In this document: positions 52,824 through 61,319 of the stretch, piece after piece
Position numbering within the stretch: the first letter of the stretch is position 1
Layout of the letters: each line of letters begins with the position of its first letter
Source of the DNA: Nonlabens ulvanivorans
GTDB lineage: Bacteria > Bacteroidota > Bacteroidia > Flavobacteriales > Flavobacteriaceae
Direction of reading: 5' to 3'
Assembly: GCF_000732625.1 (NCBI RefSeq)
Contig: NZ_JPJI01000032.1
Span: 62,001-126,000, forward strand
Length of the DNA: 64,000 nucleotides
Notes under the pieces: model-generated
The model's database searches: none
What the model was told of the DNA's origin: nothing
Seen by the model: only the letters and a program-made list of their open reading frames with translations
Position numbers and translations under genes: made by a program

Positions 52824-53762
52824 ATGAAAGGACCACTTTTTTATTCAAAGATTTTACTTTTCGGTGAGTATGGGATTATTAAAGATTCAAAAGGTCTTTC
52901 TATACCCTATAACTTCTATAAAGGCGCACTTCAGATAAGTGACCATCCTACCGAAGAACAAATTAAATCAAACGGCAATTTATCTCGTCTTACTGGTCAT
53001 ATTGAGCAGTTAATGAAAGAAAATAGTGATTTCCCAAGATTTGATGTTGAGACTTTAAAGGCAGATGTTGCTGCTGGAATGTATTTTGACTCTAGTATAC
53101 CACAAGGTTATGGTGTAGGAAGTAGTGGTGCACTAGTTGCATCTATCTATGATAAATATGCGATTGAAAAAATCACTGTGCTCGAGAACTTAACTCGAGA
53201 AAAACTGCTGATTTTAAAAGATATATTCGGAAAAATCGAAAGCTTTTTTCATGGTAAAAGTTCAGGTCTTGACCCATTAAACTCTTACTTGAGCTTACCT
53301 ATTTTAATTAATAGTAGTAATGATATAGAACCGGCTGGTATTCCATCTCAATCTACAACTGGTAAAGGTGCTGTGTTTTTACTAGACTCTGGTATTGTAG
53401 GAGAAACAGCACCTATGGTAAATATCTTTATGGAAAACATGAAGCAAGAAGGTTTCCGTAGTATGTTGAAAGATAAGTTTGTGAAATACACAGACATGTG
53501 TGTAGAAGATTTCTTGAGTGGCGATGTAAAAGGACTTTTTGGTAACGTAAAGAAATTGTCTCACGTCGTTCTCGATAATTTTAAACCTATGATTCCAGCG
53601 CAATTCCATGACTTATGGAAAAAAGGACTGGATACTGGTGATTATTACTTAAAACTTTGTGGATCTGGTGGTGGTGGCTACATTTTAGGATTTACTGAAG
53701 ACCTAGAAAAAGCAGAACAAAGCTTGAAAGATTACAAACTAGAAGTGGTTTATAATTTTTAG
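52824..53762 (+). CDS. Mevalonate kinase (GHMP family)
   Basis: 312 residues from the ATG at 52824; an in-frame ATG at 52797 lies inside mvaD and adds nine unmatched residues. SKILLFGEYGII (about 8-19) and PQGYGVGSSGALVASIYDKYA (near 93) are the N-terminal strand and phosphate loop. HGKSSGLDPLNSYLS near 145 carries the catalytic Asp region, and CGSGGGGYILGF near 283 is motif 3. Phosphorylates mevalonate; a phosphomevalonate kinase role cannot be ruled out because another GHMP kinase is at 926. Its end is immediately followed by the convergent CPBP gene, overlapping by 4 nt. Confidence 0.9.
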   Translation: MKGPLFYSKILLFGEYGIIKDSKGLSIPYNFYKGALQISDHPTEEQIKSNGNLSRLTGHIEQLMKENSDFPRFDVETLKADVAAGMYFDSSIPQGYGVGSSGALVASIYDKYAIEKITVLENLTREKLLILKDIFGKIESFFHGKSSGLDPLNSYLSLPILINSSNDIEPAGIPSQSTTGKGAVFLLDSGIVGETAPMVNIFMENMKQEGFRSMLKDKFVKYTDMCVEDFLSGDVKGLFGNVKKLSHVVLDNFKPMIPAQFHDLWKKGLDTGDYYLKLCGSGGGGYILGFTEDLEKAEQSLKDYKLEVVYNF

Positions 53763-54658
53763 TTTAAATCAGATATTAACATAAGTTTATTCAATTCATC
53801 TTCAACAGAATTTTTAAAATCTGTTTCAGATAATCCCAATTTATTTTTAATAGATATGTCGAATGTTGAATAAGGTGTTATATTGGCGGCTTTTTTGCTA
53901 CCCAACTCGCTTAACATCATATTTATTGTACAATCTTTACAAGAAATACCATCATTACTGTCATAAGCAATTGAAACACTTTTTTCTGCTGAGTAGTATG
54001 GCTTTTGAATAATTGATATTGAGATTTTATTAGTTGATGATTCTATTACAAATTTATTAAATTGTATTTGATATAACATAATTAGAATTAAAATCAAATT
54101 GTAAGAGGAATGAAGGATTATAGCTTTCTTCAAAGAAAAATTATAACATACAAAAAGGAATACTGATCCTAAGAATGAGAAAAACATTAAATTTTTTACA
54201 TCGATAAAACTTATATCCGTCAATTGAGATAAATGAAAAAGCCCAAACAACAAAACGCTACTTGTCATAGAAACCATATATAATTTATCATTTTTACTAC
54301 GTCGACTATGATAAAAAAGTATTATATGGATAATGCATAAAATTCCTAGAAGAATACTCTGTTTGATACAAACACTAATTAATAAAAATAAAATTGAAAT
54401 AATGTATTTTTTACCGTTTCGACTAAAATGACCTCTAAACGCTAATTCTTCAAAAATTGGTGTTACTATAACAGTTAGGATTGCGAATAAAGTAAAAGTT
54501 ATATTTCTCTCAAAAAAAACTAGTCCCTTTGTAACCTGAACTGCTTCAGCGTTTATCATTGTAGCTATAACAATAAAGGCAATTAAAAATACACCCGTTA
54601 AAACTAACGGGTATATTTTTAAAGAAAATAAATCTTTCATTATCATATTTATTTGCAA
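53759..54658 (-). CDS. CPBP-type intramembrane protease with a Cys-containing C-terminal extension
   Basis: 299 residues. About six membrane helices carry the CPBP/Abi motifs: FEELAFRG (Glu70, Glu71, Arg75), FGLFHL (His142) and HSSYN (His183, Asn187), all intact. After the last helix an unusual extension (about 200-299) faces one side of the membrane and contains SCKDCT (Cys240, Cys243). Such proteases mature prenylated peptides or give immunity to bacteriocins. The start at 54658 overlaps the lipoprotein stop; Met5 (54646) or Met7 (54640) may be the true start. The pair with that lipoprotein suggests they act together. Confidence 0.8.
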   Translation of the reverse strand: MQINMIMKDLFSLKIYPLVLTGVFLIAFIVIATMINAEAVQVTKGLVFFERNITFTLFAILTVIVTPIFEELAFRGHFSRNGKKYIISILFLLISVCIKQSILLGILCIIHIILFYHSRRSKNDKLYMVSMTSSVLLFGLFHLSQLTDISFIDVKNLMFFSFLGSVFLFVCYNFSLKKAIILHSSYNLILILIMLYQIQFNKFVIESSTNKISISIIQKPYYSAEKSVSIAYDSNDGISCKDCTINMMLSELGSKKAANITPYSTFDISIKNKLGLSETDFKNSVEDELNKLMLISDLN

Positions 54659-55335
54659 TCAAATTCACAGTGACTATCTGTTGTAAACCAGCCTTCATCC
54701 ACAACCATTCCATAGCTTTGTACATTCCCTGCTCCACAACCTTCCACTGCGGCAATTCGGCAATTTTGTGCATCTGACAAACTTTCATCTGAATCACTTA
54801 ATAGCCAAGTGGCAATCGAAACTACAACGCCAATAGGACCCCATGGTACAGGTGGTGCGCTTAAGGTTTGTATATCATTTTGATAAGTAAATATATTAAA
54901 ATTTGAATTTATATCAGAAACAACTGTAGTAGTTTCATCAAGACCGTTATATATTTCAAAATCATATAAATAAGTTCCATTCTCTAACTGACGCAGATTC
55001 GAAATTTTAACAGAATCATCAATTCCGGACTCATTTTTTATAATTAAAGACTCAGTGTTATCTTGTTCAACTAGAATCTCTGTAGAATAACTTAAGTTAG
55101 TGTAAATGTGTTCTCCAACAATACCTTCATCACCATTTAGTTTTGTTAAATATTGATCTCCTTCAATGTGTGAAATCTCATAACCATGAGCTGACATTGT
55201 ATATAATGAGCTACTTTTTTCAAAACTAGAGTTGAGATTTTCTTGAGACAGTTCTTCTTGAGTATCACTACAAGAATTTAAAACCAAACAGAGACCAAAA
55301 AATAAAATTGGTAAAAATTTAAAATACTTTTTCAT
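54649..55335 (-). CDS. Lipoprotein with Cys-rich C-terminal peptide-like region, unknown
   Basis: 228 residues. Lipoprotein signal (1-21) with Cys22 in LNSC. A beta-rich middle (about 45-155) is followed by a Pro-rich linker (APPVPWGP), a hydrophobic segment (166-179) and a 49-residue tail with four cysteines (192, 200, 223, 227) and Gly-rich GCGAGNVQ. The tail looks like a small disulfide-bonded peptide or a bacteriocin-like module, but no family was recognised. Overlaps the CPBP protease gene by 10 nt, so the two are co-translated. It is AT-rich and on the strand opposite to its mevalonate-lipid neighbours. Confidence 0.6.
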   Translation of the reverse strand: MKKYFKFLPILFFGLCLVLNSCSDTQEELSQENLNSSFEKSSSLYTMSAHGYEISHIEGDQYLTKLNGDEGIVGEHIYTNLSYSTEILVEQDNTESLIIKNESGIDDSVKISNLRQLENGTYLYDFEIYNGLDETTTVVSDINSNFNIFTYQNDIQTLSAPPVPWGPIGVVVSIATWLLSDSDESLSDAQNCRIAAVEGCGAGNVQSYGMVVDEGWFTTDSHCEFDCK

Positions 55336-55711
55336 AAAATTTAATTTGTGAGATTATCTATTTTTTATTTAATCACGGTTTATAATATGCCTACTCTTAT
55401 CGATTTTCGGCTTATCTCGTTTGAAAATTGATGCATCTTTTCATAACCATATTCCAGATATGCCGTTTTAGTTTCCTAAGCAAATGTTAAAACCATTAAA
55501 TAAATTTTATTTTAGTTTTAAAGTATTAAAAATCATAAGCTTAAAGTAATAAAATTAAAATTTCATTTTTCAACCTTTCCGACCAAATTTGCGATACGCT
55601 ACAATTTGCCCACCTTTCCTATTCTTAGGAAAGGAGTTTTTTAGATATTGCCGTTATACAATTTCACATACCATTATCATTTACAAATCGGAATGTCCTT
55701 AACTTAGTCGA
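55336..55711. other. 376-nt non-coding gap with an orphan terminator
   Basis: Very AT-rich. No frame with gene character was found. It holds an imperfect hairpin (ATCGATTTTC 55399-55408 with GAAAATTGAT 55423-55432) upstream of the lipoprotein, and a plus-strand terminator at 55613-55642. Presumably it carries the lipoprotein promoter on the left and the ubiA promoter on the right, but no clear TAnnTTTG box was found for either. Confidence 0.6.
55613..55642 (+). terminator. Rho-independent terminator without an upstream plus-strand gene
   Basis: CCTTTCCTA (55613-55621) pairs perfectly with TAGGAAAGG (55626-55634) around TTCT, followed by AG and six T. The nearest plus-strand gene upstream ends 1.85 kb away at 53762. 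It may end an unseen small RNA, attenuate ubiA, or be a relic of the older operon layout. Confidence 0.75.
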
Positions 55712-56653
55712 GTGAATCAAGAGCAAACATATACCATGAGCACAAAGGCTAGTATAAAAACACTAGTCATTAAAGCGTTGAGTCTTTTTTCAACAGTAAG
55801 ACTTTATAATATCTCTATAATAGCGATAGCGCAATTACTAGCGGCTGTTTTTATTATCGCCCCAGAATTATCTGTTAAGGAGATTGTGCTGGATTATAAG
55901 TTGTGGTTGATTATTCTGGCTAGTGCCGCAGCTATAGCAGGTGGTTACATCATTAATAATTTTTACGACCGTGAGAAAGACCTTATTAATAGACCGCAAA
56001 AAACCATGCTAGAAAATCAAGTAAGTCGCTCTACCTTATGGACGGTTTATTTTACAGTTAACGCGATTGCTTTTATACTTGGATTGATAGTTTCGTGGCG
56101 TGCTGGATTGTTTTTTGCGGCTTATATTTTTGCCATGTGGTTCTACTCGCATAAATTAAAAAGGGTCCTTTTTGTTGGTAATCTTACTGCAGCCCTACTG
56201 GCTATTACTCCATTTTTTGTGCTATTCATGTATTACCGTAATTTATATCTAGTCGTATTTGTACATGGTAGTTTCTTATTTCTCATACTTGCGATGCGCG
56301 AGCTCATTAAAGATCTCGAAAACTTAAGAGGTGATCTAGCTCAAAATTACCATACTATACCAGTAGTACTAGGAGAAAAAGCAAGCAAGCGTTTTTACAC
56401 CTTACTAACATTACTTACTATTATACCTATTACAGCATTGATACTCTATTTTAATATAGGATATATGCGTTATTACTTTGCTTTAATAGGCGGTGCCTTA
56501 CTAGTATGCTTACCATTATTATGGAGCTCGCGACGTAAAAGAGAATATTTACTCATTCATTTTATACTTAAAATAGTCATTGTAGGTGGCGTGCTATCCA
56601 TATTATTAATAGATCTACCAGCCATTATAGAACGACTTCAAAATTTCTTTTAA
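55712..56653 (+). CDS. UbiA-family prenyltransferase (geranylgeranylglycerol-phosphate geranylgeranyltransferase-like)
   Basis: 313 residues from GTG 55712, or 305 from the ATG at 55736, which is equally plausible. About eight membrane helices. The first Asp motif is in NNFYDREKDLINRP (NxxxDxxxD near 90-100), and RELIKDLENLRGDLAQNY near 205 gives the second. Members of this subgroup attach a second prenyl group to geranylgeranylglycerol phosphate; the assignment fits the neighbouring mevalonate genes, but quinone prenylation is an alternative. Its stop overlaps the nitrilase ATG by one base. Confidence 0.8.
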   Translation: MNQEQTYTMSTKASIKTLVIKALSLFSTVRLYNISIIAIAQLLAAVFIIAPELSVKEIVLDYKLWLIILASAAAIAGGYIINNFYDREKDLINRPQKTMLENQVSRSTLWTVYFTVNAIAFILGLIVSWRAGLFFAAYIFAMWFYSHKLKRVLFVGNLTAALLAITPFFVLFMYYRNLYLVVFVHGSFLFLILAMRELIKDLENLRGDLAQNYHTIPVVLGEKASKRFYTLLTLLTIIPITALILYFNIGYMRYYFALIGGALLVCLPLLWSSRRKREYLLIHFILKIVIVGGVLSILLIDLPAIIERLQNFF

Positions 56654-57603
56654 TGCAACACCTCATCAACGTAGCACTTGCTCAAATCTCTCCAGTATGG
56701 CTGGATAAAAAAGCGACATTAGACAAAATACTTTCCACGCTAGAAGAGGCAAAGAAGCAAGATGCTGAATTAGTTGTTTTTGGAGAAGGATTATTGCCTG
56801 GTTATCCTTTTTGGCTTGCGCTAACTGATGGTGCTGCTTGGAATAAAAAAGAAGTCAAAGAACTACACAGACACTATGTGCTAAATAGCATAAGTATAGA
56901 GGACGGCGAGCTGGATGCGGTATGCGCTTTCGCGAAAGCGAACTCCATAGCCATTTATTTAGGTATAATAGAAAGACCTGAAGATCGTGGTGGTCATAGT
57001 GTTTATGCGAGCATGGTTTACATCAATCAAAGTGGAAGTATAGAAAGTGTACACCGTAAATTACAACCTACTTATGATGAGCGACTCACCTGGTCGCCTG
57101 GCGATGGAAATGGTTTAGTGACACACAAACTCAAAGATTTTACCGTAAGCGGTTTGAACTGCTGGGAAAACTGGATGCCATTACCACGTGCGGCCATGTA
57201 TGCGCAAGGAACGAATCTACATGTTGCTTGCTGGCCTGGTAGCGATCATAATACTAAAGACATTACTCGTTTTATAGCACTTGAAGGGCGCACTTTTGTC
57301 CTATCTGTTTCAAGCATGATGTTTAAAGAAGACTTCCCAGCAAACACACCTCATCTAGAAGCGATTCTAGATAAATGCCCAGATGTGCTTGCTAATGGTG
57401 GCAGCTGCATCGCTGGTCCTGATGGTGAGTGGATCATAGAACCACAGATAGGAAAAGAAGAAATCATAACTGCTACTTTAGATTTTAATCGTGTATTGGA
57501 AGAGCGACAAAACTTTGACGCGGTAGGTCATTATTCACGACCTGATGTGACGCAATTACATATTAATAGAGAGCGACAATCTACTGTGAGATTTAAAGAT
57601 TAA
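56653..57603 (+). CDS. Nitrilase-branch carbon-nitrogen hydrolase
   Basis: 316 residues. Catalytic triad: Glu45 in VVFGEGLLPGYPFW, Lys136 in HRKLQPTYDERLTW, Cys170 in GLNCWENWMPL. GYPFW and the CWENWMPL block are those of true nitrilases (nitrile to acid plus ammonia), not of amidases. Cytoplasmic. Coupled to ubiA by TAATG overlap. Physiological substrate unknown. One exact palindrome copy reads AFAKA. Confidence 0.9.
   Translation: MQHLINVALAQISPVWLDKKATLDKILSTLEEAKKQDAELVVFGEGLLPGYPFWLALTDGAAWNKKEVKELHRHYVLNSISIEDGELDAVCAFAKANSIAIYLGIIERPEDRGGHSVYASMVYINQSGSIESVHRKLQPTYDERLTWSPGDGNGLVTHKLKDFTVSGLNCWENWMPLPRAAMYAQGTNLHVACWPGSDHNTKDITRFIALEGRTFVLSVSSMMFKEDFPANTPHLEAILDKCPDVLANGGSCIAGPDGEWIIEPQIGKEEIITATLDFNRVLEERQNFDAVGHYSRPDVTQLHINRERQSTVRFKD
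56925..56940. repeat. Dispersed 16-bp palindrome, exact copy
   Basis: In the nitrilase gene, read as Ala-Phe-Ala-Lys-Ala. Confidence 0.95.
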
Positions 57604-57697
57604 TGAATAGATAAATCTTAAAAAACAACACTTTAAAGTGCTCGAGTAACTCCTCTAAATTATTCTTTTTGAGGAACTAAATACTTTAGAATTCTTT

Positions 57698-57730
57698 TTG
57701 CAACATCACATTTTTAAAAACTTATCTTTG
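57698..57730 (+). promoter_or_regulatory. Bacteroidota promoter for the pseudouridine-synthase-like gene
   Basis: TTG at 57698-57700 (in TTTTGC), a 22-nt spacer, then TATCTTTG at 57723-57730, matching the TTG...TAnnTTTG consensus. The leader to the ATG at 57747 is about 10 nt. Best complete promoter in the window. Confidence 0.7.
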
Positions 57731-57746
57731 CAAAAAATTTAATACC

Positions 57747-58727
57747 ATGGGAAGAGGTAATGATGGAGCAAGAGGAAAAGGAACTGGCCGCCAAGGCGGC
57801 AGAGATTCTTCTAGCTCAAAAGGTGGCAACAGACGTAATGCTGGAAGCACAGACCATAGAGGAAAATCTCAAGCTAGAGGAAATGCACCTACCGGAAAAC
57901 CAACAACTCGAGGTGGTAAAAATCAAGTAGTAGGAACATCACGCACAGGTAATCCAGTAACAAAGAAGGAATATATCATGCGTAAAAAATCTGAAGGCGC
58001 TAAGTCTAAGCCTGATGATGGAACAATACGATTGAATAAATATATTTCAAATTCTGGTATATGCAGTCGTCGCGATGCAGATATATACATTAAAGCTGGT
58101 AGTGTAACCGTAAACGGTAAACCTGTGTCTGAAATGGGTTATCGTGTTAAATTAACTGACGAAGTGAAATTTGACGGACAGAACATTCAACCATATCAAA
58201 AGCAGTATTTACTACTTAATAAACCTAAAGGTTTTATTGCACCTCGCAAAGGAGAACGTGCTAGTAAAACTGTACTAGACCTAATGCAAAGTGCTGGTGT
58301 TGCTAATTTGCACTATGTAGGACGTCTAGGAAGACAGTCTGTAGGTTTAATGTTATTTACTAACGACTTAGAGATGGCTAACAAGCTTAACAACCCAAAT
58401 CTAGAAATGCGCAAGATTTATCAAGTTGCCCTAGATCGTAGTTTTAAACACGAGGATTTAATGCAATTACGTAATGGAATCGCTATCAACGGCGAAGTCA
58501 TTGATGTAAAAGAAATTAACTATGTAGAAGATGGACGTAACAATGAAATCGGAATTGAAATACATAGTGGAAAAGACAATATCGTTCAGGCCTTATTTGA
58601 GGCAGTTAAATATGAAATTAAAGTTTTAGATCGCGTTGTACTAGGTGGATTGACTAAAAAAGACCTTCCTCGTGGGCATTATCGTACTTTAACAGATCAA
58701 GAAATCATCAATTTAAAGATGATATAA
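57747..58727 (+). CDS. RsuA/RluB-type pseudouridine synthase homologue lacking the catalytic Asp
   Basis: 326 residues. Residues 1-90 are a low-complexity Gly/Arg/Ser/Asn-rich tail, as in RNA-binding RG tails. An S4 domain follows (about 93-150, IRLNKYISNSGICSRRDAD), then the synthase fold. Where the family has GRLD with the essential Asp, this protein has GRLG (Gly195; codon GGA) in VGRLGRQSVGLMLFTND. A later basic segment normally read as VRRMFE is VQALFE (280-285). Other blocks (LNKPKG, GGLTKKDLPRG) are kept. The likely result is an RNA-binding protein without synthase activity. Well-formed promoter and terminator; not a decayed gene. Confidence 0.85.
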   Translation: MGRGNDGARGKGTGRQGGRDSSSSKGGNRRNAGSTDHRGKSQARGNAPTGKPTTRGGKNQVVGTSRTGNPVTKKEYIMRKKSEGAKSKPDDGTIRLNKYISNSGICSRRDADIYIKAGSVTVNGKPVSEMGYRVKLTDEVKFDGQNIQPYQKQYLLLNKPKGFIAPRKGERASKTVLDLMQSAGVANLHYVGRLGRQSVGLMLFTNDLEMANKLNNPNLEMRKIYQVALDRSFKHEDLMQLRNGIAINGEVIDVKEINYVEDGRNNEIGIEIHSGKDNIVQALFEAVKYEIKVLDRVVLGGLTKKDLPRGHYRTLTDQEIINLKMI

Positions 58728-58748
58728 GCTACAATCACTTGTAAACAC

Positions 58749-58786
58749 TAGCGTTGTCTAAATTTTTAGGCAGCGCTATTTTTTTT
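58749..58786 (+). terminator. Rho-independent terminator
   Basis: A 13-bp stem with two G-U pairs, TAGCGTTGTCTAA (58749-58761) with TTAGGCAGCGCTA (58766-58778), around ATTT, followed by eight T. Confidence 0.88.
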
Positions 58787-58928
58787 GAAAATATTTCAAA
58801 AAAAGGAATATTATTGTCCCTTCTTATCGCCATTCAATTTTAATATTTAGGTAACACATTTCATTCTATTATTAACGTTTTTTTGTTTAGCTTGTAGTTC
58901 ACTTAAAACTACACTTAACCTATAGCCA

Positions 58929-60320
58929 TTGAATACTAAATACATTGATCTAATCGATCAAACGTACTTCTTCCCAACAGAGGAGTTCAAACTAGAAGAC
59001 AAGACCTTACACTTTCACGACATCGATCTGATGGAACTAGTAGAACAATATGGATCTCCATTAAAGTTCACCTATTTACCTAAGATATCTGATAATATAC
59101 AGCGTGCACAGAGGTGGTTTAATGACGCTTTCGCAAAAGCGGACTACAAAGCAAAATACCATTATTGCTATTGTACAAAAAGTTCACACTTTAAACATGT
59201 GCTAGATACGGCGTTGACTAACGATATACATTTAGAAACCAGTAGTGCCTTTGATATAGATATTATAAAAAGTCTAAAAGCTGAAGGTAAAATTAAGGAC
59301 GATACCTATATCATTAGTAACGGTTTTAAACGCGAAAAATATATAGACAATATCGCAGACCTGATCAACTCTGGTCACAAAAACTGTATTCCTATCATAG
59401 ATAACTATGAAGAATTAGACCTATTGACAAATGCGACAGATAAGCAATTTAAAGTAGGAATAAGAATAGCGAGTGAAGAAGAACCAAAGTTTGAATTTTA
59501 CACGAGCCGTTTAGGAATAGGTTACAAAAACATTCTCTCATTCTATAAAAATCAGATACAAGAGAACAAACAAGTGTCGCTTAAGATGCTACACTTTTTC
59601 ATTAATACAGGTATACGTGATAATGCATATTACTGGAATGAATTACACAAATGTCTTAAAGTCTACATAAGCCTTAAGAAAATATGTCCATCATTAGACA
59701 GTCTTAATATAGGTGGTGGCTTCCCTATAAAAAACTCACTAGCATTTGAATTTGATTATGAGTATATGATCAATGAGATCGTAAATCAAATAAAGCAAGT
59801 ATGTGATGAGGCAGATGTGGACGTACCACATATTTTTACAGAATTCGGTTCTTTTACAGTAGGTGAAAGTGGTGGAGCTATTTATAAAGTGTTGTATCAA
59901 AAGCAACAAAACGACCGTGAAAAGTGGAACATGATCAATAGTTCATTTATAACAACCCTACCAGATTCATGGGCAATAAGCAAGCGTTTTATTATGCTAG
60001 CCTTAAACCGCTGGAATGAAGAATATGAACGTGTATTACTAGGTGGATTAACTTGCGATAGTGATGACTATTACAACAGTGAGCAAAATGTTAATGCTAT
60101 TTATTTACCAAAATATCATAAAGATAAACCACTCTATATAGGCTTTTTTAATACTGGAGCTTATCAAGAAACAATAGGTGGATATGGCGGTATACAACAC
60201 TGTTTAATACCAGCTCCTAAACATATTTTAATAGACCGCGATGAAAATGGAGCTATACAAACTAGAGTTTTTAAAGAGCAACAAAGCTCAGAACAAATGC
60301 TAGATATATTAGGATATTAA
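58929..60320 (+). CDS. speA: Arginine decarboxylase, short Bacteroidota form
   Basis: 463 residues, PLP-dependent fold III. It begins the polyamine cluster and converts arginine to agmatine. The PLP Lys is probably in HYCYCTKSSHF near 84. SLNIGGGFPIKNS near 257 is the phosphate-binding Gly loop, and LLGGLTCDSDDYY near 375 carries the substrate Cys-Asp pair from the other subunit. It lacks the long extra domains of E. coli SpeA (about 650 residues); the short form is typical here. Agmatinase follows 49 nt downstream, strongly supporting arginine as substrate. A one-mismatch palindrome reads AFAKA. Confidence 0.9.
   Translation: MNTKYIDLIDQTYFFPTEEFKLEDKTLHFHDIDLMELVEQYGSPLKFTYLPKISDNIQRAQRWFNDAFAKADYKAKYHYCYCTKSSHFKHVLDTALTNDIHLETSSAFDIDIIKSLKAEGKIKDDTYIISNGFKREKYIDNIADLINSGHKNCIPIIDNYEELDLLTNATDKQFKVGIRIASEEEPKFEFYTSRLGIGYKNILSFYKNQIQENKQVSLKMLHFFINTGIRDNAYYWNELHKCLKVYISLKKICPSLDSLNIGGGFPIKNSLAFEFDYEYMINEIVNQIKQVCDEADVDVPHIFTEFGSFTVGESGGAIYKVLYQKQQNDREKWNMINSSFITTLPDSWAISKRFIMLALNRWNEEYERVLLGGLTCDSDDYYNSEQNVNAIYLPKYHKDKPLYIGFFNTGAYQETIGGYGGIQHCLIPAPKHILIDRDENGAIQTRVFKEQQSSEQMLDILGY
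59126..59141. repeat. Dispersed 16-bp palindrome, one mismatch
   Basis: CGCTTTCGCAAAAGCG in speA, read as Ala-Phe-Ala-Lys-Ala; the change is silent. Confidence 0.85.
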
Positions 60321-60369
60321 TATTTTATATAAATCGATTAACTTTAAAACAAACTTTTAATTTCAAGAC

Positions 60370-61305
60370 ATGAGTAATTCAAACTATGCAGGAATTCCAG
60401 ATGAATATGCTGGAATCGATAATGCATCAATCGTTTTAATTCCAGTTCCTTATGATGGAACAAGCACCTGGCAAAAAGGCGCAGATAAAGGTCCAGAAGC
60501 CTTTCTAGACGCCAGTGCAAATATGGAATTATACGATATTGAAACTGATACAGAAGTGTATCATCATGGAGTCTTTCTTGCAGATGCTGTTACAGAGAAC
60601 AGTTCGCCAGAAGCAATGGTAGATGCCGTGCACGCAACTGCTAAAAAGTATATTAAGAAAAATAAGTTTGTAACCCTTTTTGGTGGAGAACATTCTATTT
60701 CTATAGGAAGTATACGTGCTTTTAACGATATGTATGAAAACTTGAGTGTATTACAAATTGATGCTCATGCAGACTTAAGAAAAGAATACGACGGCAGTAC
60801 TTGTAATCATGCTTGTGCCGTATATGAAGCGAGTCAAAAAACAAATCTAGTGCAGGTAGGAATACGTTCTATGGACAGCATAGAAGTAGGTATTAATGAC
60901 GACGATAAAATCTTCTTTGCTCATGAAATGGTACAAGATGATTACTGGCAAGAAAAAGCTACTGAAGCACTTACAGAAAATGTATTTATTACCATCGATT
61001 TAGATGCTTTTGACCCATCGATATGTCCATCTACTGGTACGCCTGAACCTGGTGGGCTCTTCTGGTATGAAACATTAGATTTCTTAAAAATGGTTTTTGC
61101 AGAGAAGAACGTGGTAGGTTTTGACATTGTTGAATTATGTCCTAATCCATCAGAGAAATCATCAGATTTTCTTGCTGCAAAATTGTATTATAAAATGTTG
61201 AGCTATAAGTTTAAAGACATCGCTCTAGAAGGAGAAGACGGCTATGAGGCAGACAACGCTTTCACAAAAGCTGGATTGAAAAAAATGAAAAACATAGAAG
61301 ATTAA
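60370..61305 (+). CDS. speB: Agmatinase, ureohydrolase family
   Basis: 311 residues. Hydrolyses agmatine to putrescine and urea with two Mn ions. Metal motifs are complete: GGEHSIS (near 106), QIDAHADLR (near 131), and FITIDLDAFDPSICPSTGTPEPGG (near 208-231). Located 49 nt after speA and 14 nt before the deoxyhypusine-synthase-like gene, so the three are one transcript. Formimidoylglutamase or arginase are alternatives in the family, but neighbours favour agmatinase. A strongly eroded palindrome (three mismatches) is at 61257-61272. Confidence 0.93.
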   Translation: MSNSNYAGIPDEYAGIDNASIVLIPVPYDGTSTWQKGADKGPEAFLDASANMELYDIETDTEVYHHGVFLADAVTENSSPEAMVDAVHATAKKYIKKNKFVTLFGGEHSISIGSIRAFNDMYENLSVLQIDAHADLRKEYDGSTCNHACAVYEASQKTNLVQVGIRSMDSIEVGINDDDKIFFAHEMVQDDYWQEKATEALTENVFITIDLDAFDPSICPSTGTPEPGGLFWYETLDFLKMVFAEKNVVGFDIVELCPNPSEKSSDFLAAKLYYKMLSYKFKDIALEGEDGYEADNAFTKAGLKKMKNIED

Positions 61306-61319
61306 TCTTCAAAAATATC

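Noticed and set aside
4594-61272. LSRKR/AFAKA/RFRES as a conserved peptide motif shared by many proteins
   Set aside because: The three peptides are the three frame readings of one DNA palindrome in unrelated families, so selection is on DNA.
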